Assembly (NCBI GenBank): GCA_015179025.1
Contig: WHUX01000008.1
Span: forward strand, 736,667 to 800,666
Origin: Terfezia claveryi
Taxonomy: Eukaryota; Ascomycota; Pezizomycetes; Pezizales; Pezizaceae
Length of the DNA: 64,000 bases
Reading direction: 5' to 3'
Each line of letters starts with the position of its first letter. Position 1 is the stretch's first letter. The notes below the pieces were generated by a model. It saw nothing but the letters and a program-made list of their open reading frames with translations, was not told the DNA's origin and ran no database searches. A program made the translations under genes and the position numbers. This document shows positions 12,561 to 23,830 of the stretch, piece after piece.

Positions 12561-15500
12561 GGCCGCAAACCTTTCGTTTTTCATGTGATTCCTAGAATCC
12601 CCTCCAGGATCCCCAATGTAGGGAACTTAGTTGAAGGCTACAAACGAACCTACAGACATTCATTTTTGGGGTATCCTCAACTGAAAAAAACATTCACAGG
12701 AAATACGAAGAAAGGTTCCTTTTTCTGGGTATCTACCACTTTGCCCTTCTTTTTTTTTTTTGTTCACTATGTATGTGGGAACTGAGGAGATCCGTACTTA
12801 TACATTTTCCCCCTTTCTAACTTAATCTGGTAATTTGCATGATCACAAATTTGTTATCCAAACCAATAGCATCTACTAGACCAGATGTGATTAACCAGTG
12901 ATTGTGCTATTGACTCCACGATACTACACTCAACGTTTCTTACATGCAGCTGCTATGCTCTCGAGCCTGGCCCGCTATAAGTCACCATGACTGTACAGTA
13001 CGTACCTTAACCAAGGTTATATACCTGTTCAATAATCGTTTATCTTTCGCCTTTACTACGGGCACTTACAATGTCACGCAAAAGCAAACTTTTTTAGAAA
13101 AAAATAATATAAATAGTTCTTGATCTGCTTAGGTCGATACAAGTACAAATATAAGGTGAAAAAAGGAAAAAAAAGAAAAAAAAAAGGTTCTTACCCACGC
13201 TACCGTCAATCTTGGTCACCTTACCGCAGATTGCTGAATCGTATAAACTATTCACTGTAACACTTCTTGGGCCACACGAAGATACAACGAAGGATTAATA
13301 TACCTGGGTTCGAGTTTAATGCTACGATAACTATAAGATAGCTTGTTTGTTATATTATTATTTTTAACGCTGCAGACAGGCCGGTTGGTCATCCACTCTA
13401 CCGCCCCAGAAGGGAAAGAGGGAGTGACTACGCTAGAAGTCGAGATGCAGTGGAAGAAGGCACGAGACTGTGGAATAGTCTTCTATTGTAGCAATGGACA
13501 GGAAAGTAACAAGGGACGTCCATTTTTGTAACTGGAGAGTTCTAGACTGCAGTCAAATACTACTTTATCTGGAAGATTACACAACAGGGTTCCAAGCTTA
13601 TATCTGAGTTTCTATATAATCTAGTCTGGTTATATTAAGAATATATCTGATTGAAGAATATTCATATTTCTATGGAGGCTATTTCCTAATATATTCTTAT
13701 AGTGAGAGAACCTAATTGGGTAGTTTGTAGATTAGCTAGCCAAAATAGGAGGCTTATCAGAAGAACAAAGTGGATAGGTAAACAAACACAGATTACTCTG
13801 TCTTTCTGTCATGGCCCGTCAAGTTATCTACATCAATATTAATATGAATGTATAGAACAGATGAGCTTTGAAAGTTATTGACCCAGGGCACCAGTAGCAA
13901 AGGCTAATCTGCAGTAAGACATACGTAGGGGTATTCATAACAACCCGAATAAGGGAAAGGGGATTCCTATAAAAGAACTTCCAAATCCTTCTACCATATA
14001 CCTGCTCTCTTCAGGCACAATCTTGTACTTACCACACTGAATACAATACGTTCCTCTTTGAATCACGTTAATATAAATCTGGACTATAGTCCTATTCATA
14101 GCAGCGCTCCTTGGAACACGTCACCAGGCCCTCGACCCATAGTCCCGTTACAACTCTCCCACCTCCTGCAGAGACGTTTCTGGTCCCGTGATTCCTTATA
14201 TACCTAGTTCTTCTTCTACTTTCATCTTGATCCTCTTTCAACAAGTATTCTGGAAACTAGACTAGCAGTTACCCTCACATTCACTATAAGAATTCTGCCC
14301 TCCCGCCTGACGATATTCTCACATAGAGAGTATGCTGTTCTTCCAAGGCGGGAAGAGGTGGGGGGGCGCCCTGTCGCCAAATGGTCGATGTGATGTTCCT
14401 CACGGCAATCTCCAACGTTACAGGAATAAAGAGGGACTACCCGTCACCCAAGATTTGCCCGCGAACCAAAGCGAGCCAACCGTCCAACGCAATAGTACAA
14501 GTGTATCGATAACAAACCATGACAAATGCCGCGCAGAGGCTGGCCCGTATTCAAAAAAAAAAAAAAAAAAAAAAAGATATAGCTCTCCAGGACATGTACG
14601 ACACCCTGCGTCTCGTCATTGCACATATCCTATTTTCGATTGTGCGCTCGTTTTCATATCCTGAGTAACTACGCCATCCCAACGAGAAACCGAGCAAGTC
14701 CCCTGATGTAGCGGGTGAGAATGACAGTGAATTCTTGTGGATTCCGGACACGGAGTTTTGTGCAGTATGAGCCCATGCTCCCGTCTTCCATGACCTCTGC
14801 TATCTCATATTTCCCCATCCAAAAAGGATTAAGATGTGGTATGGGAGTATAAATATATAATTAGGCCCAGTCATGGGGCTTTCAAGAATGACAATAGAAT
14901 AACCATAGGTTTATAAATAATATATACTCCCAAAAACTATGACAGAGGGCTATTCATAGAGACTCATAAGATTTTGCAATAACCCTCCATACCCTCCACA
15001 CCCACCTCCCGCTCTCCACTGGTACCCTCCCTCCCTCACTCCCCTCACCTCCTCAAACCCCCCCCTTCCCGAGCAGAGGTAAGCTCGTAGGCGTGGCCCC
15101 AGAGTCAGTTTATAATGACCTTCACCGTTAAATCGAAGTCTATACCTGCCTCCCTACCTGAATAAAGCATCCCAACAGAACATATCTTTCTCCTTCCGTA
15201 ATTCCCCTCTGCCACCAACCCGTAGGGCGTATATCTCACCTCAAAGTATTAGGACGCGGAATACAAAAAACTCCCGGAAATGAACCCCCCCACCTCACCC
15301 CCACTAAGGGAATTGGCGAATGTCGTCCCTAAACATCTTGCACACTCAAAGTTATGTCAATGATAAGTGCAATCACATTTAGGTTTTTTTTTTTTTTTCA
15401 AAAAACTTAACTAAATATGAGGGCCCTTCCCCTGGGTGTCCAGTATTGGAAGTTTTCTTTTTCAGACTATCTAGTCTATGACGAAGAGGAGGAGTTGTAT

Positions 15501-15729
15501 CATCTGGTTATTGTGATGTGTATGATACTTGATCGCATATAGGAGGCTGAGGTAGGTTAGCGAAGAATGGCAGGACTTTGGAGCCTGAGAGATATCTATT
15601 CGAGTAGGAGTTATTCGAGGGAATGAAAATTCATAATTACCCTTTTTTGAACTTCGTTCAGTTGACCATACATATCTGGTCTCTTGCGAGTGGCCCGGGC
15701 CAGCCGGTTTGTTGTCTCGGGGGTGGCCT
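12561..15729. other. Gene-poor AT-rich DNA
   Basis: No exon chain is recognisable. Two homopolymer runs (T near 12749-12761 and a 22-23 base A-run near 14552-14574) may mark ends of decayed retroposons. Fragments such as HSTAPEGKEGVTTLEVEMQW (about 13390-13450) could be remnant coding sequence of unknown origin. Confidence 0.45.
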
Positions 15730-16560
15730 GGAACAGGGGCATCGACTTACGTTACTGAGTTCTCCAAACTTGCTGCCAAAGTAACAGGGCCAAACTCGAA
15801 TGGATTGTCGTACGAACTCAAACAGGCCTTGATCCATAACTCAGGTAACCACTTTAGATGAACTCATCGACCAAGCCAGCAAGGTCGAACAAAAACTGGG
15901 GTGCCTACGCATTAATCCCCGAATCTTCCCAACTCAGTCTGTAGCAGCAATTCGCCCTCCCTCAAGAACCTCTATTTCCCCAGTAGGTATTCCCCAGCAG
16001 CCCCGGCATCTCCACCCAGCCAATGCCACTACACCAATACCCCGACGCCTCCCTTCAATTCCCCAAACCACCCATCGTTCGTTGCTGGGGCTCCACACCG
16101 ATGGAACTATCATGCGGAAGGCCCCGCCTGACACAAGAAGAACGCGACTGCCGTCGCACTAATGGGTCTCTGCATTGCATATAGAAGAGGAGTGGACTAT
16201 TTCATAGCACCTGCCCACCCCCCCCGGGCTGCCCATGCTGTTTTCACCCCGCAAGCCTGCTACTGAAGAGTCAGGAAAAGTGGTGTTCCTTGTCTAGTTA
16301 CTGATACTGGAAAGGGACCTGCCCAGGGTCATTTTTCTTTGTCGCTCTGCTATATATGTTGATGAATCTTACTTGTTTGGCAAGCACTTTGCTGTATTCA
16401 TTAATAGTAGTCATCACATCAGCCTTATAGATTGTGGAGCCACAGGAATTGCATCCATTGATTAGACCATTGTCAGTGAATACTCCATACCTACCTAGTA
16501 TTGACCCATCAAAACTCTTAAATATCAACATTATTGGAGTAGGAGCTTTTACATACCTTA
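15730..16560 (+). mobile_element. Ty3-type gag/protease remnant
   Basis: The frames resemble the gag of the element at 50003: VTEFSKLAAKV corresponds to VAEFSRLAAEV, and GRPRLTQEER is shared exactly. The damaged finger region follows, then a protease piece (LIDCGATGIASID, near 16425-16465). Stops and frame changes are frequent. No LTRs are visible next to it, although 16610-16670 resembles the LTR 3' end of the 50-kb element. Confidence 0.75.
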
Positions 16561-16792
16561 GGGTTAAAAAAATAAACTGTAATCAAAAGAAAAGTTGAAA
16601 GTCCTAGCCTCTCATACCCCTTGGTCGCCTTGCCTTTCACTGTGCTTTCACCCGCCGCGTTACACTCTATTCAGTAGAACTTCGTTGCAAGCATTTCCGT
16701 TACAAGGCTAATTTAGTATAATTAATTACTAGACTAAGTTAAAATATGTATTCCAGTATTACTATGTAAAAAGTTATTATAACTTTAATAAT

Positions 16793-17320
16793 GAGGTGGT
16801 CAATTGTTATTTCTATAAGCTAATGTCAATTACGAAGCGCCTTGGCATCTTGACCTCACTGCTCATTGGCCAGAGTCTTGATTGTAATTTAATTGAACTC
16901 TTAATTAAATAATTGGTTAAGGGACTCTGGAGTCCTTAACGAGATAATTGACATTAAATTAGCAGCCTAGTCCACATCACGATCTCAACCCCCAACATCA
17001 CGACATCACCCTCAACATCACGACGTCACCCAATTTTCAACACCTCTACCAGCAGCTTTAATATCGTATTATCTTCAGAAAGCTCCTCCAGCACATTTAT
17101 AAGCTGCTCTATAATCCCCAAAATGTGGTTCAGCAATACCCCCCGCTGTGTGAATTTGACGACTTTAATGCTGAGAAGTGATTTCGAGTGTTACTAAGCA
17201 GGCTTAACTGATTTAATTGAGAGCCGACTGGGGGGAGGTCAATTAAAAATTGCAGTTTTGCTTTGCCAAGGCGCTTCGTAATTGACATTAGCTTAATTGG
17301 AAATAACAATTGACCACCTC
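16793..17320. mobile_element. MITE-like element with ~55-bp terminal inverted repeats
   Basis: The left end (GAGGTGGTCAATTGTTATTT...) to 16846 is repeated in inverted orientation at 17264-17320. The two arms differ by a small indel and a few bases. The 528-bp interval has no coding capacity and contains a second internal palindrome (GTTAAGGGACTC / GAGTCCTTAAC, about 16916-16940). I could not find a clean target-site duplication, so the superfamily is undetermined. Confidence 0.8.
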
Positions 17321-17781
17321 TATTATAAATATTTAAATTTATTTCAATTATATACTTAACTTAACTCTATTAGAGCAGCTGGCAATATAAGACTATGATC
17401 CTCCTTTCTTTTCCTTCCTTGCAACTACTTCCCTGCAACTACAACCCTTCCTTCCACATCGGGTAGTATTTATTACATCCACTCTTATTACCCGCTTACG
17501 AACCTGGCATGTGTCGGGACTGTAGCACCAGAAACGGCACTGTCCCCTTTTCGGAGGCCTTAGGGCTTGACATACATACTGTATTGAGTTGGGGCCTTCC
17601 CTTCTGATGATCCCTTGATTTCACAATAGAAGCTACACCATACTTTCTCTCCTCCTGTACCGAGCACTTTCTACCACACAACAGGTCCTTTTCGCCTTGG
17701 TGGAAGAAGGATAACACTCTTTGATTTTGGTCTTACGTCGTGGTAATGAATACCTTCTGCTGCCGGAGCAGTTTACTACTA
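17321..17781. other. Spacer between two MITEs
   Basis: AT-rich DNA with no recognisable gene; only short open frames on the minus strand. Confidence 0.4.
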
Positions 17782-18225
17782 CAGATGGCGCTCGATACAA
17801 GCATATCGTCCGGACGGCGAGGAATATGCTTATAACCAATATATTCTTATATCACGAGAAAATGAGTAAGTATAGAATAAATTCGGAAAAGTTGTGGAAT
17901 AGCATTATCAATATGACAGAAGTATACAGGAGGCAAATAAAGAGATATACGGAAAGTAGCGATTGTGTATTGAGCTTCGTTATGTCGTAACAATTCTTCT
18001 AATGTTATTGGATGCCAACGTTGCAGAGCGGGGATATTTCTTATCGATAAGCCTCTCTTTATGGCTTAGTGCATCGCTTGATACAAGCATACTATGGTGA
18101 CTAAGCGAAAAAAATAAGAATATTCTAGTATCCAAAATATGCTTATTTACTATGTGGGACCGGCGGAGGTATGCTTGTTTCCGATATATGCTTATATCTG
18201 GTATGCTTGTATCGAGCGTCATCTG
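17782..18225. mobile_element. MITE with TA target-site duplication
   Basis: CAGATGGCGCTCGATACAAG at the left end is matched by an inverted copy with one mismatch in the first 20 bases at the right end (...GAGCGTCATCTG). The dinucleotide TA flanks both sides (17780-17781 and 18226-18227). A 444-bp non-coding element with a CAG-start TIR and TA duplication fits a deletion derivative of a pogo/Fot1 or other Tc1/mariner element. ATATGCTTAT words are repeated inside. The superfamily call is inference. Confidence 0.8.
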
Positions 18226-18409
18226 TATATACTTCTGTTTTTCCTATCTATGCGTGATCGAGAACTTGTTTATAGGGAATACGGAAGGTAAGCAGTGTTT
18301 CTAAAACTTCGTTGCAGACCGCAGCTGAACTGAGAAACGGAACTTGGCTAAGCAGAAACAGAAATATGAGACCCCAGCTTCCAGTCCCACGCACTACGCC
18401 GAAACAGGA

Positions 18410-20361
18410 ATGTCTGATGTTTCAGATGCAGCTCCCACGATCGCGGAGTTGGATTTGCTGATTCCCGCTTCTACTTTCCTCTCTATTGTACGTACAACAG
18501 CAGATCGAACCCCCTTCTAGGCGTTCTAAAGACCACCCGCAATATAATGTTTTGATGGCTGCAGACCGTATGGCGAACTTGCTCACCTGCCGGGAAAAGT
18601 CGGATGCTACTGCCGTGCTTGTTGTGCAAGGACGCGATTCCACCACCATTTTCACAGTTTCCGAAGACGCAGTGACGCCAATCCAAGGGCTATATAGTAT
18701 TAGAAACTCAACAGGGACTGCCACAGAGAAGTCTCCTTACATTCCTTTGCCCCAAGGTATCCGCCCTCCGCCAAACAAGAAGTTCGGTGATAACTGGAAA
18801 AGGGCGTTTCTCCAAAGGTGAGTCTTCTCTATTGTCTAGAGTTGATGCTCCTAACTGACTCCAATTTCAGTGGCCCTTTCGGTCCTGCTAGCCATGCGAA
18901 GCAGCTTGAATCGTTTACCGAAAAATACTACGCAGCCAAAACAGGGTCTAACACTTCTGATACCGGGACAATCATACTCGAGCTTGAGCAGTTCACATAT
19001 GCTCAATGCTTGAATAAGGTTAAACAACGGTTCAACAGCCCGTTGCATCGGTATTCCAGTCGACGATTCTACAACGTTTTCGTCAGAGCACCTGAGCTCG
19101 AGAAGATACTAAGTGCCCAACAGCTTCTACCTAATAAACAGTCATTGAACCTCCCAGCTAAAATCCTTGCATTCAAGGAAAATAGAATCCTTGATATTGC
19201 AAAGAAAATTCTTCCTGAATATGATTTCATTCTCGATAATGACGGTCACATAAAAAAGGACCAAGACTCTGTTTACCCATACTATAAAATAGTCCAGAAG
19301 GTCTTTCAGGAAGCAGTGGAGAGTATAGATCACGTAGCAGACGCTCGAACAAGAGGAAACAATATTTCAGTCAGTGATTTTACTGATCAGCTAACGAATT
19401 TGACTCGAGATTTTCGTCTACTAGCGCTCCTGGTGAATCTTTCAAGTTTTCCTAAACCACCCCGCCATTAAAAACTGGATTATTGCTATGGCATTGAAGG
19501 ATGAGCTGGAGGCCAGTGGTCGCCTAAAATAGGTAACGTGTCTTTGAGTCTATAATTCATGATTTATTTATTACACCCAAAACCGCAGACTTACCTGATA
19601 GCTACCAGGAAGATAGAATCCTCCTTGAAGATGAAGATGTCCTACTATCCAAAGAATTAGTAACCAGCAATCCGATTAGATGTCTGATTAAGTGGTTACA
19701 ATTAACTGTACAATGGAGCACAGGTGTAGCTTCTTTGGCAAAACGTGTTAAAAGGCCTGTCACCATCACAAGTCTGAAGCAAGAAACTTACAAAATGTCC
19801 GAGCAAGCATCACTGGATACTTTAATCGACCACACACTCAAAGATCGGCCCGGGGAACAGGTGGAGCTTTGCAAAAGGAAGCTAAAGGCAAAAGCTAAAG
19901 AGCAGGTTACGCGCGAAGCAAGAGAACCCTCTGAAAATTGGGAGTTAGTCGAACGTTGGGACGGTTGGGAAACAGCATTTACTGGCAAGCACCACAGTGA
20001 AGCGTCTCTCGGGTGCATGAAACACTGTGACGTGGGACTTATCGAGAATTCGCTGCCTCCGGGAAGAAGGGAAAGATTTATGACACTCATTGAAGAAGTA
20101 CAGGTATTTCTAGGCATTTACTATCACCCCCGTTATGTAGCTGTACTGACATGAGCACAGCGATGTTCTAACATGGTTGGTGTCTCGAAAGCTTGTTGCT
20201 TCCTGTGCCACTTATATATTGATATAGCATGCCCCGGCCTCGTTTATCGTGGATCTAGTGGGAAAATATTCCCATGGGCAATTCCTCCGTATGAGCGCAA
20301 TTTGTATGTTTCGACAAGATATGGGGAACACTCAAGGACGAAGTTTGGAAGGCTCTCGTAG
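18410..20361 (+). pseudogene. Multi-exon gene resembling OTT_1508-type fungal deaminase, probably decaying
   Basis: The ATG at 18410 starts MSDVSDAAPTIAELDLLIPA. Likely introns: 18492-18564 (tentative), 18818-18870 (GTGAGT...TTTCAG), about 19533-19588, and about 20104-20159 (GTATTT...CACAG). The exons encode a charged protein with HHSEASLGC at about 19990-20020 and, after the last intron, VGVSKACCFLCHLY then GKIFPWAIPP. A His-x-Glu motif followed by a conserved Cys-x-x-Cys in an SK-CC-LC context is typical of a fungal cytidine-deaminase-like superfamily (as I recall, Pfam OTT_1508_deam), with Zn bound by H, C and C. Role unknown. A frame change near 19440-19465 (SAPGESFKF / FLNHPAIKNW) and another near 20310 suggest a damaged copy. 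Exon borders need RNA data. Confidence 0.55.
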
Positions 20362-21039
20362 CACTTGAAGACTTGAAGTACTACAATGCGAACGGGAGGA
20401 AAGCGGTTCAGATGATGGTTTAGATTATGATTCACCTGATGAAATAATGAGCTGTGACAACTTATGGTAGATATCTAGACCTTTGAGTCTGGGTCTGAAG
20501 ATGGTTGGAACTGGGCATGGAAGTGATGCTGGTAGTTTAGGAGATGTTGGAGATTTGTCTGAATTCGTAGCGGAAAGTGTAACTGGGACCAAGATTGCAA
20601 CTTACGTAACTGACAACGAGTCCGAGTACTGTAATGGAACTTCACAAGGCAGGTGGAAGTGGCCTAGGCCTGAGACAAGACGGGGCCTGGTCCCGAGGCG
20701 TCTCGAGGGCAGGGATTGTGGTCTTGGACATCGAGCACCCAACACAATGATAATTATATTCAAACTCGCTATCCTATCACAGATACCTTCCTTCTTTTTT
20801 TTTTAAAATACTTGTTACTCCTATGCGGCCCTGTTAGAGGGCCATGAGGAGCCAACAGATACTTTCATGTCGCAGCCAATGGGATGTTTTCACGGAAGTC
20901 TCGAATCTTGTCTCGTGCCTACCGGTAGGCCTACCTAGACCGTGAACGTCCTTATTGGGTTGGGAAACTCGAATGGAGGGATGAGTCCCCTAGCTATCAG
21001 AGCCTTATATACAGGTTCAATTCGATGTATCTTCACTTG
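20362..21039. other. Spacer; no intact gene
   Basis: The stretch to about 20430 holds out-of-frame 3' coding sequence of the deaminase-like gene. The rest is non-coding, with a T-run near 20795. A GC-rich inverted block (CGGCCCTGTTAGAGGGCC, near 20826-20843) has a counterpart near 45851-45868 inside the hAT element. Confidence 0.45.
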
Positions 21040-22184
21040 GGGGCAGAACTCTTCAACAGACCGCATACGGTAAACCAGCTCTAGCCAATGCGAAGGCTAG
21101 AATACAAAGCCTTACGAAAGATTACAGGAGGATTTCATGGAAGACCCATGAGAAGTTAGGTTGGATCACTAACATAGAACAAATTGGATGATATGTCAAG
21201 AGCTTGGGCTGCTCGAGCCATAAGGACAGGTGACCCAGAGATAAGATCTTTCATCGACAACTTCACCTCATGGCACTACAATAGTAACCCCCCATGGTTC
21301 TCGAAATGCTATCTCGGAGGCCTTTTACCTTACAGCAGCAGACCCTGAGGAATTATCTTAGATGACACGGATCCCTTCCCCATCGCCTATCAGGAAATCT
21401 TCGAGTGCCGTACAGACCGAGGGCCCCAACTAGCCTGGCTCCACAAGATCGGTAAGGCAGAATCCAGCACCTGTCCTTGCGGCTATCACTCCCAAGATGG
21501 CCGGCACTTGGTCTTTGACTGCCCTCTCCTACATACTCAATGCTCATAGACAAGCACTCGGCAGCATCAAGGATTGGGAGGATCTCGACTACCCGATCTG
21601 GATCGAAGAAGAGGAGGAAGACAATTGGGATGCTGTCGAAGCTTTCTTCGGCTTTCTATACAAGCGGATGGCAGGAAGGAGGCATGGGAACTTGTAACTA
21701 ACATCCATCCACGCTAGGATGGGCTGGCCTTAGCTGGCCGGTAGCACTCACGATTTCCCTTACACGTTTCCCATCTCTTGTTCACATTTTCACATCCTTT
21801 CTCACGAGTTCCCTTACATGTTTTCCTCATACCTCAAGTCATTTCTTTTTCACACGCATTTGGTGGACACATTTTTCACACTTTTGGTCGTTTTCGGGTA
21901 CGGGCCTCAGTCAGGCCTCTTGGGGTCATCCGCCTTCGGCAGTTAATGACGGGGCCCAATTGCTGTCACATGATCAAACGATACCACGCTACTAGGGTAC
22001 CATTTGGTCACGTGACTACGACTTTCATTCTTTCTCACACATGTATCTATCTTCTGCTTTTTGCGCGCCGGACCTGGCAGATTAACTTGCCTTGTCCTGA
22101 ATCCACTCGGGTTTTCGAGTGGCTCTTCATGGTCCCCTTTCTGGGACCGAATAAGAGTAACAAGTATTTAAAAAAAAAAAAAAA
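21040..22184 (+). mobile_element. 5'-truncated LINE with poly(A) tail
   Basis: Coding remnants give AWAARAIRTGDPEIRSFIDN and, near 21400-21520, CRTDRGPQLAWLHKIGK then CPCGY-----GRHLVFDCP. This is the Cys-rich C-terminal knuckle found after RNase H in Tad-like fungal LINEs. A 3' UTR of about 450 bases follows and ends in an A-run at about 22169-22184. One or more frameshifts are present. Truncation at the 5' end plus a terminal A-run is the usual product of target-primed reverse transcription. Confidence 0.7.
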
Positions 22185-22229
22185 AGGGAAATCTTCGACC
22201 CAAGGTCCGAAAGTCCAAGCACCTAGGAT

Positions 22230-22622
22230 ATTGGGCAGCAGAGATAGGATCCATACTGGAGGAAGGATGGAGAGTATGTTTTACAGACGGTACGGGAAGG
22301 AGGAGAGATCGCCAGTGGGGTGTACAGCAAAGATTGGAAGGAAGGAGCACCCCGAGACTATGGGGGATTCCTAGGCGAGAAAGCCACGGTCGCGGACGGA
22401 GAACTACACACCATTTACCTAGGCCTGGAAACGGAAGAGGCAGAGATGCTAGCCTTCTATCAGGCTCACGGGCAGCAATTCGAGCAATCTACAATATGAG
22501 CCAAGGCTCACCCCCGCGATCGAGAATCGAAAAGAATATTAAATCCCTCCTGGTGCAGCTTGCAGATACAAGAGACTTCCAGTTCTCGTGGACTAGAGGC
22601 CACATTGGTATCGAGGGGAACG

Positions 22623-22653
<31 letters not shown>
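22230..22653 (+). mobile_element. LINE RNase H fragment ended by a 28-base T-run
   Basis: The frames contain RVCFTDGTG (first Asp), VADGELHTIYLGLE (Glu) and SRAAIRAIYNMSQG where an Asp would be expected, then FSWTRGHIGIEGNE (His). Together they spell a type I RNase H of a LINE. The sequence stops abruptly at the GNE codons in an uninterrupted run of 28 T (22626-22653). The T-run looks like the A-tail of another retroposon inserted in the opposite orientation. Confidence 0.7.
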
Positions 22654-22679
22654 GAGTCTGTACGTCTGTGGAGCCTAAG

Positions 22680-22930
22680 GCTATGAGACGGCTCCGTTCC
22701 TCCCCTTTAAAGGTTCGGTACTCTCACGGAACAACGAGTTGCCTAAACGCCCTGCCTTCCAAGCCAAGAAAATAAATCGAAACAGAAATAACCCCTTCCT
22801 CCCCCGCCACGCCCTTACCGGCCCTTCCGCTGTGTGCGCAACCCTAAGGGTCGCATGACGAGCCACCGGAAGCCCGGGTGGATTCAAGGGTAAAATCGCC
22901 CGTGGATAACTATATAAAAACAACGATAGA
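22680..22930. repeat. Dispersed repeat related to the 4.4-kb block
   Basis: GGAAGCCCGGGTGGATTCAA and the preceding GTCGCATGACGAGCC resemble the block near 4430-4480. Lying next to the 28-base T-run, it may be a retroposon in the minus orientation. The assignment is tentative. Confidence 0.4.
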
Positions 22931-23299
22931 CCGATAACAACAGATAGCGCGTGCTCGCAACCGGCCTTAAGTGTCTCCCATGGCAACCTTGGCCCACAAA
23001 CCCTTGGCCCACAATACGCTCCTTGTTGCATCCCTAACCTTCGTATCCTTTCCCCGTCCCCTCTTCGACAACCTCAACACACCCCTCTGTGGGTGTCAAC
23101 ATCCTTGCCGAGGTCCAAACTCTAGAAATGACTGCCAACCTCCTTGCTCAATGCCTGGTCCCACCCCTCTATTGGTGTCTCCCTCCTTGCTATATTCAAT
23201 ACTGGAAGGTAATATTCCTCGACGGTGGTTCTGGAGAGGGTCTACTAGTAAAGGATAGCATGGAGAAGACACCAACAGCATCTCACCCGAGGTCCAAAC

Positions 23300-23830
23300 T
23301 CTAGAAACGATTGGGCATACCACCCCTTTGCCTTAATAGCAGTCTCCACCCTCTGAGGCATACTGATCAAACACCGCTTCCTCTAAACCCTCCTAACAGT
23401 TGGCGAATGCGTGCATAGCCGATAGCCTCGTTTCTCCTTCAATACCCGCCCATGTGCAGACGCGATGCCCAATAGACCTCTTCCGTAACTCCTTTCTTCC
23501 CTGTCTTAGGATCTCTATTCACTACTACGAGTGGTGAGACTGTTGTAGCAGAAAAAGTAGCCACACCATCTGGCTAATTAATGCCTTACCACTTTCCTAT
23601 GTATCTTATCTGTATCCCACTTTTGACCCTGTGTTCGAAATACCCATTTCCGGCAGCCTCGATTCATACAAGACTCATTACCTTGTTCAATAGTCAGATG
23701 CCGATGTGTCAGAAGCCTACTCAAGTCGCAACTTTCGCATCTCCATAAGCCGTCGTTCTGCTACAATCCACTTCTTGATGTTGGACCCCCGTACTTGCCG
23801 CTTCAAAGTCGAGGCCGATAAATCAAGTGC
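23300..23830 (-). mobile_element. Tc1/mariner transposase remnant
   Basis: On the minus strand, broken frames give NRGCRKWVFRTQGQKWDTDK, corresponding to the region after the first catalytic Asp of fungal Tc1/mariner transposases (SDE-SVERG--KWVFRTP-QKWD). Near the end comes MPQRVETAIKAKGW, like the C-terminus MPRRVAAV-K-GGW of the transposase at 32858. Many stops; no TIRs identified. Confidence 0.6.
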
